This document shows positions 5,894-6,262 of a DNA stretch of 6,262 nucleotides, in pieces. The notes beneath the pieces are model-generated. The model saw only the letters and a program-made list of their open reading frames with translations, was not told where the DNA came from and ran no database searches. A program made the translations under genes and the position numbers. This DNA is from Methanobacterium sp. (GTDB taxonomy: Archaea; Methanobacteriota; Methanobacteria; Methanobacteriales; Methanobacteriaceae), in NCBI GenBank assembly GCA_003162655.1, contig PMMY01000242.1, forward strand, positions 1-6,262, given 5' to 3'. Within the stretch, counting starts at the first letter, position 1. The number at the start of each line of letters is the position of its first letter.

Positions 5894-5900
5894 CCCTCCC
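5894..5900 (-). promoter_or_regulatory. Shine-Dalgarno site of nikR
   Basis: GGGAGGG on the minus strand. Its GGAGG core ends 8 bases before the GTG and 11 before the adjacent ATG, which favours GTG slightly but does not exclude ATG. Confidence 0.65.
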
Positions 5901-5929
5901 AATTTATAATACCATAATACTAAATTTGG
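5898..5929. promoter_or_regulatory. Candidate operator dyad in the nikR leader
   Basis: On the minus strand this reads CCAAATTTA-N14-TAAATTGGG. Eight of nine base pairs of the arms are complementary, and the half-site centres are 23 bp apart. The spacing resembles the two-half-site plan of NikR operators (two ribbon-helix-helix dimers on one DNA face). The spacer holds a tandem repeat, GTATTAT-G-GTATTAT. The dyad ends at the SD site and abuts the TATA palindrome, where bound protein would block initiation. The sequence does not match the E. coli GTATGA half-site. Confidence 0.4.
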
Positions 5930-5945
5930 CAATATTTAAATATTG
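5930..5945 (-). promoter_or_regulatory. nikR: nikR promoter candidate: 16-bp palindrome over a TATA-like core
   Basis: CAATATTTAAATATTG is a perfect 16-bp palindrome 44-59 bases upstream of the nikR start. Its centre, TTTAAATA, can serve as a TATA box. A transcript starting about 25 bases downstream would have a leader of about 25-30 bases containing the SD. A palindrome on the TATA box could also be a repressor site. A second TATA-like run (minus-strand TTTATATATA, 6021-6030) lies farther up and would give a leader of about 110 bases. Confidence 0.4.
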
Positions 5946-6134
5946 TCCTCAATAGCGAGTTTATTTATTTGCCACATCCCCTAAATATTTCAAATTTTTA
6001 TAGAAATAATTCACATTCAATATATATAAAATTAATACTTAATACTTTTTACTCTTATCCTCATTATTAAAATATTGATTAAATAACAAGATTTCAAGAA
6101 GGTTTTTTGATCATTGTTCAACTATACGAAGTTG

Positions 6135-6144
6135 AAAAAAAAAA
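6135..6144 (-). terminator. Possible T-run terminator for a minus-strand gene beyond the right edge
   Basis: Ten consecutive A on the plus strand, so ten T on the minus strand. In archaea such U-tracts end transcription without a stem. No gene ends nearby inside the window, so its owner would lie beyond 6262. Confidence 0.3.
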
Positions 6145-6224
6145 TTATATTCTGATTCCATAGGGTTAAAATTGAACTTTTGATCTAACAAACTTAGCAA
6201 TAATTATTAATCATATCCAACAAT

Positions 6225-6240
6225 ATCTTAATATTAAGAT
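6225..6240. repeat. Perfect 16-bp palindrome ATCTTAATATTAAGAT
   Basis: Every base of ATCTTAATATTAAGAT pairs with its partner. It is near the window's right edge, upstream of any further gene. It shares the ATCTTA half-site with the dyad at 5428-5457 but with a 4-base spacer. It could be an operator or a chance feature of AT-rich DNA. Confidence 0.3.
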
Positions 6241-6262
6241 TTCAATATAATTGGGTAAGAAT

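Larger units (their letters stand above)
5946..6262. other. AT-rich intergenic DNA with no supportable gene
   Basis: More than 300 bases with no supportable open frame. The plus strand has no ATG, and minus-strand ATG frames are at most about 16 codons without a good SD. It contains a TATA-like run at 6021-6030 usable on either strand, a tandem TAATACT repeat at 6033-6046, a 6-bp hairpin at 6117-6136, a 10-base A-run at 6135-6144 and a 16-bp palindrome at 6225-6240. It could hold an unannotated small RNA or the control region of a gene beyond the window, but neither can be shown. Confidence 0.5.

Noticed and set aside
6117..6136. Hairpin TTCAAC-N8-GTTGAA considered as a terminator
   Set aside because: It is followed by A on the plus strand and not by T, and on the minus strand the T-run precedes the stem. 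So it does not have the layout of a stem-plus-T terminator in either direction.
1..6262. CRISPR array, tRNA, rRNA, insertion sequence or prophage genes
   Set aside because: No regularly spaced repeats, no cloverleaf or rRNA-like segments, no transposase or integrase motifs, and no terminal inverted repeats with target duplications were seen.

Overview
The window most likely comes from a pseudomurein-walled methanogenic archaeon of the order Methanobacteriales (Methanobacterium or a close relative). This is inferred from four things. An archaeal Mur-type peptide ligase sits beside an MraY-type phosphoglycosyl transferase. A stand-alone CarB-like ATP-grasp enzyme lies next to that pair. A HycI-type [NiFe]-hydrogenase maturation protease and a NikR nickel regulator are close by. 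The DNA is very AT-rich, with archaeal TATA boxes and Shine-Dalgarno (SD) sites of the GGAGGTG type. No search was run, so the taxon is an inference.

All six genes lie on the minus strand, so in transcription order the window reads from right to left. First comes about 375 bp of AT-rich DNA without a supportable gene (5887-6262). Its gene-proximal part holds a 16-bp palindrome over a TATA-like core and a 32-bp dyad in front of nikR. Next are nikR (5473-5886), a PRMT-like SAM methyltransferase (4588-5358, apparently with an ACG start), a hydrogenase maturation protease (4146-4628, overlapping the methyltransferase by 41 bp), the ATP-grasp protein (2823-3953, with its own TATA box), the MraY-like transferase (1608-2681, TTG start) and the Mur ligase (80-1582, 25 bp after mraY).

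There are two functional blocks. The right block concerns nickel and hydrogenases: NikR senses nickel, and the protease trims the C-terminus of a [NiFe]-hydrogenase large subunit after nickel insertion. The methyltransferase is tied to the protease by the gene overlap, but its substrate is unknown. The left block concerns cell-wall precursors. The Mur ligase would add an amino acid to the pseudomurein peptide, and the MraY homologue would pass the UDP-linked precursor to a membrane polyprenyl phosphate. The ATP-grasp enzyme is a candidate for an additional carboxylate-amine ligation or activation step.

No mobile element, CRISPR array, tRNA or rRNA is visible. The observations most worth a second look are the methyltransferase start (conserved-looking sequence upstream of the first ordinary start codon, with a well-placed SD in front of ACG), the modified catalytic loops and cytoplasmic insert of the MraY homologue, and the dyads upstream of nikR.
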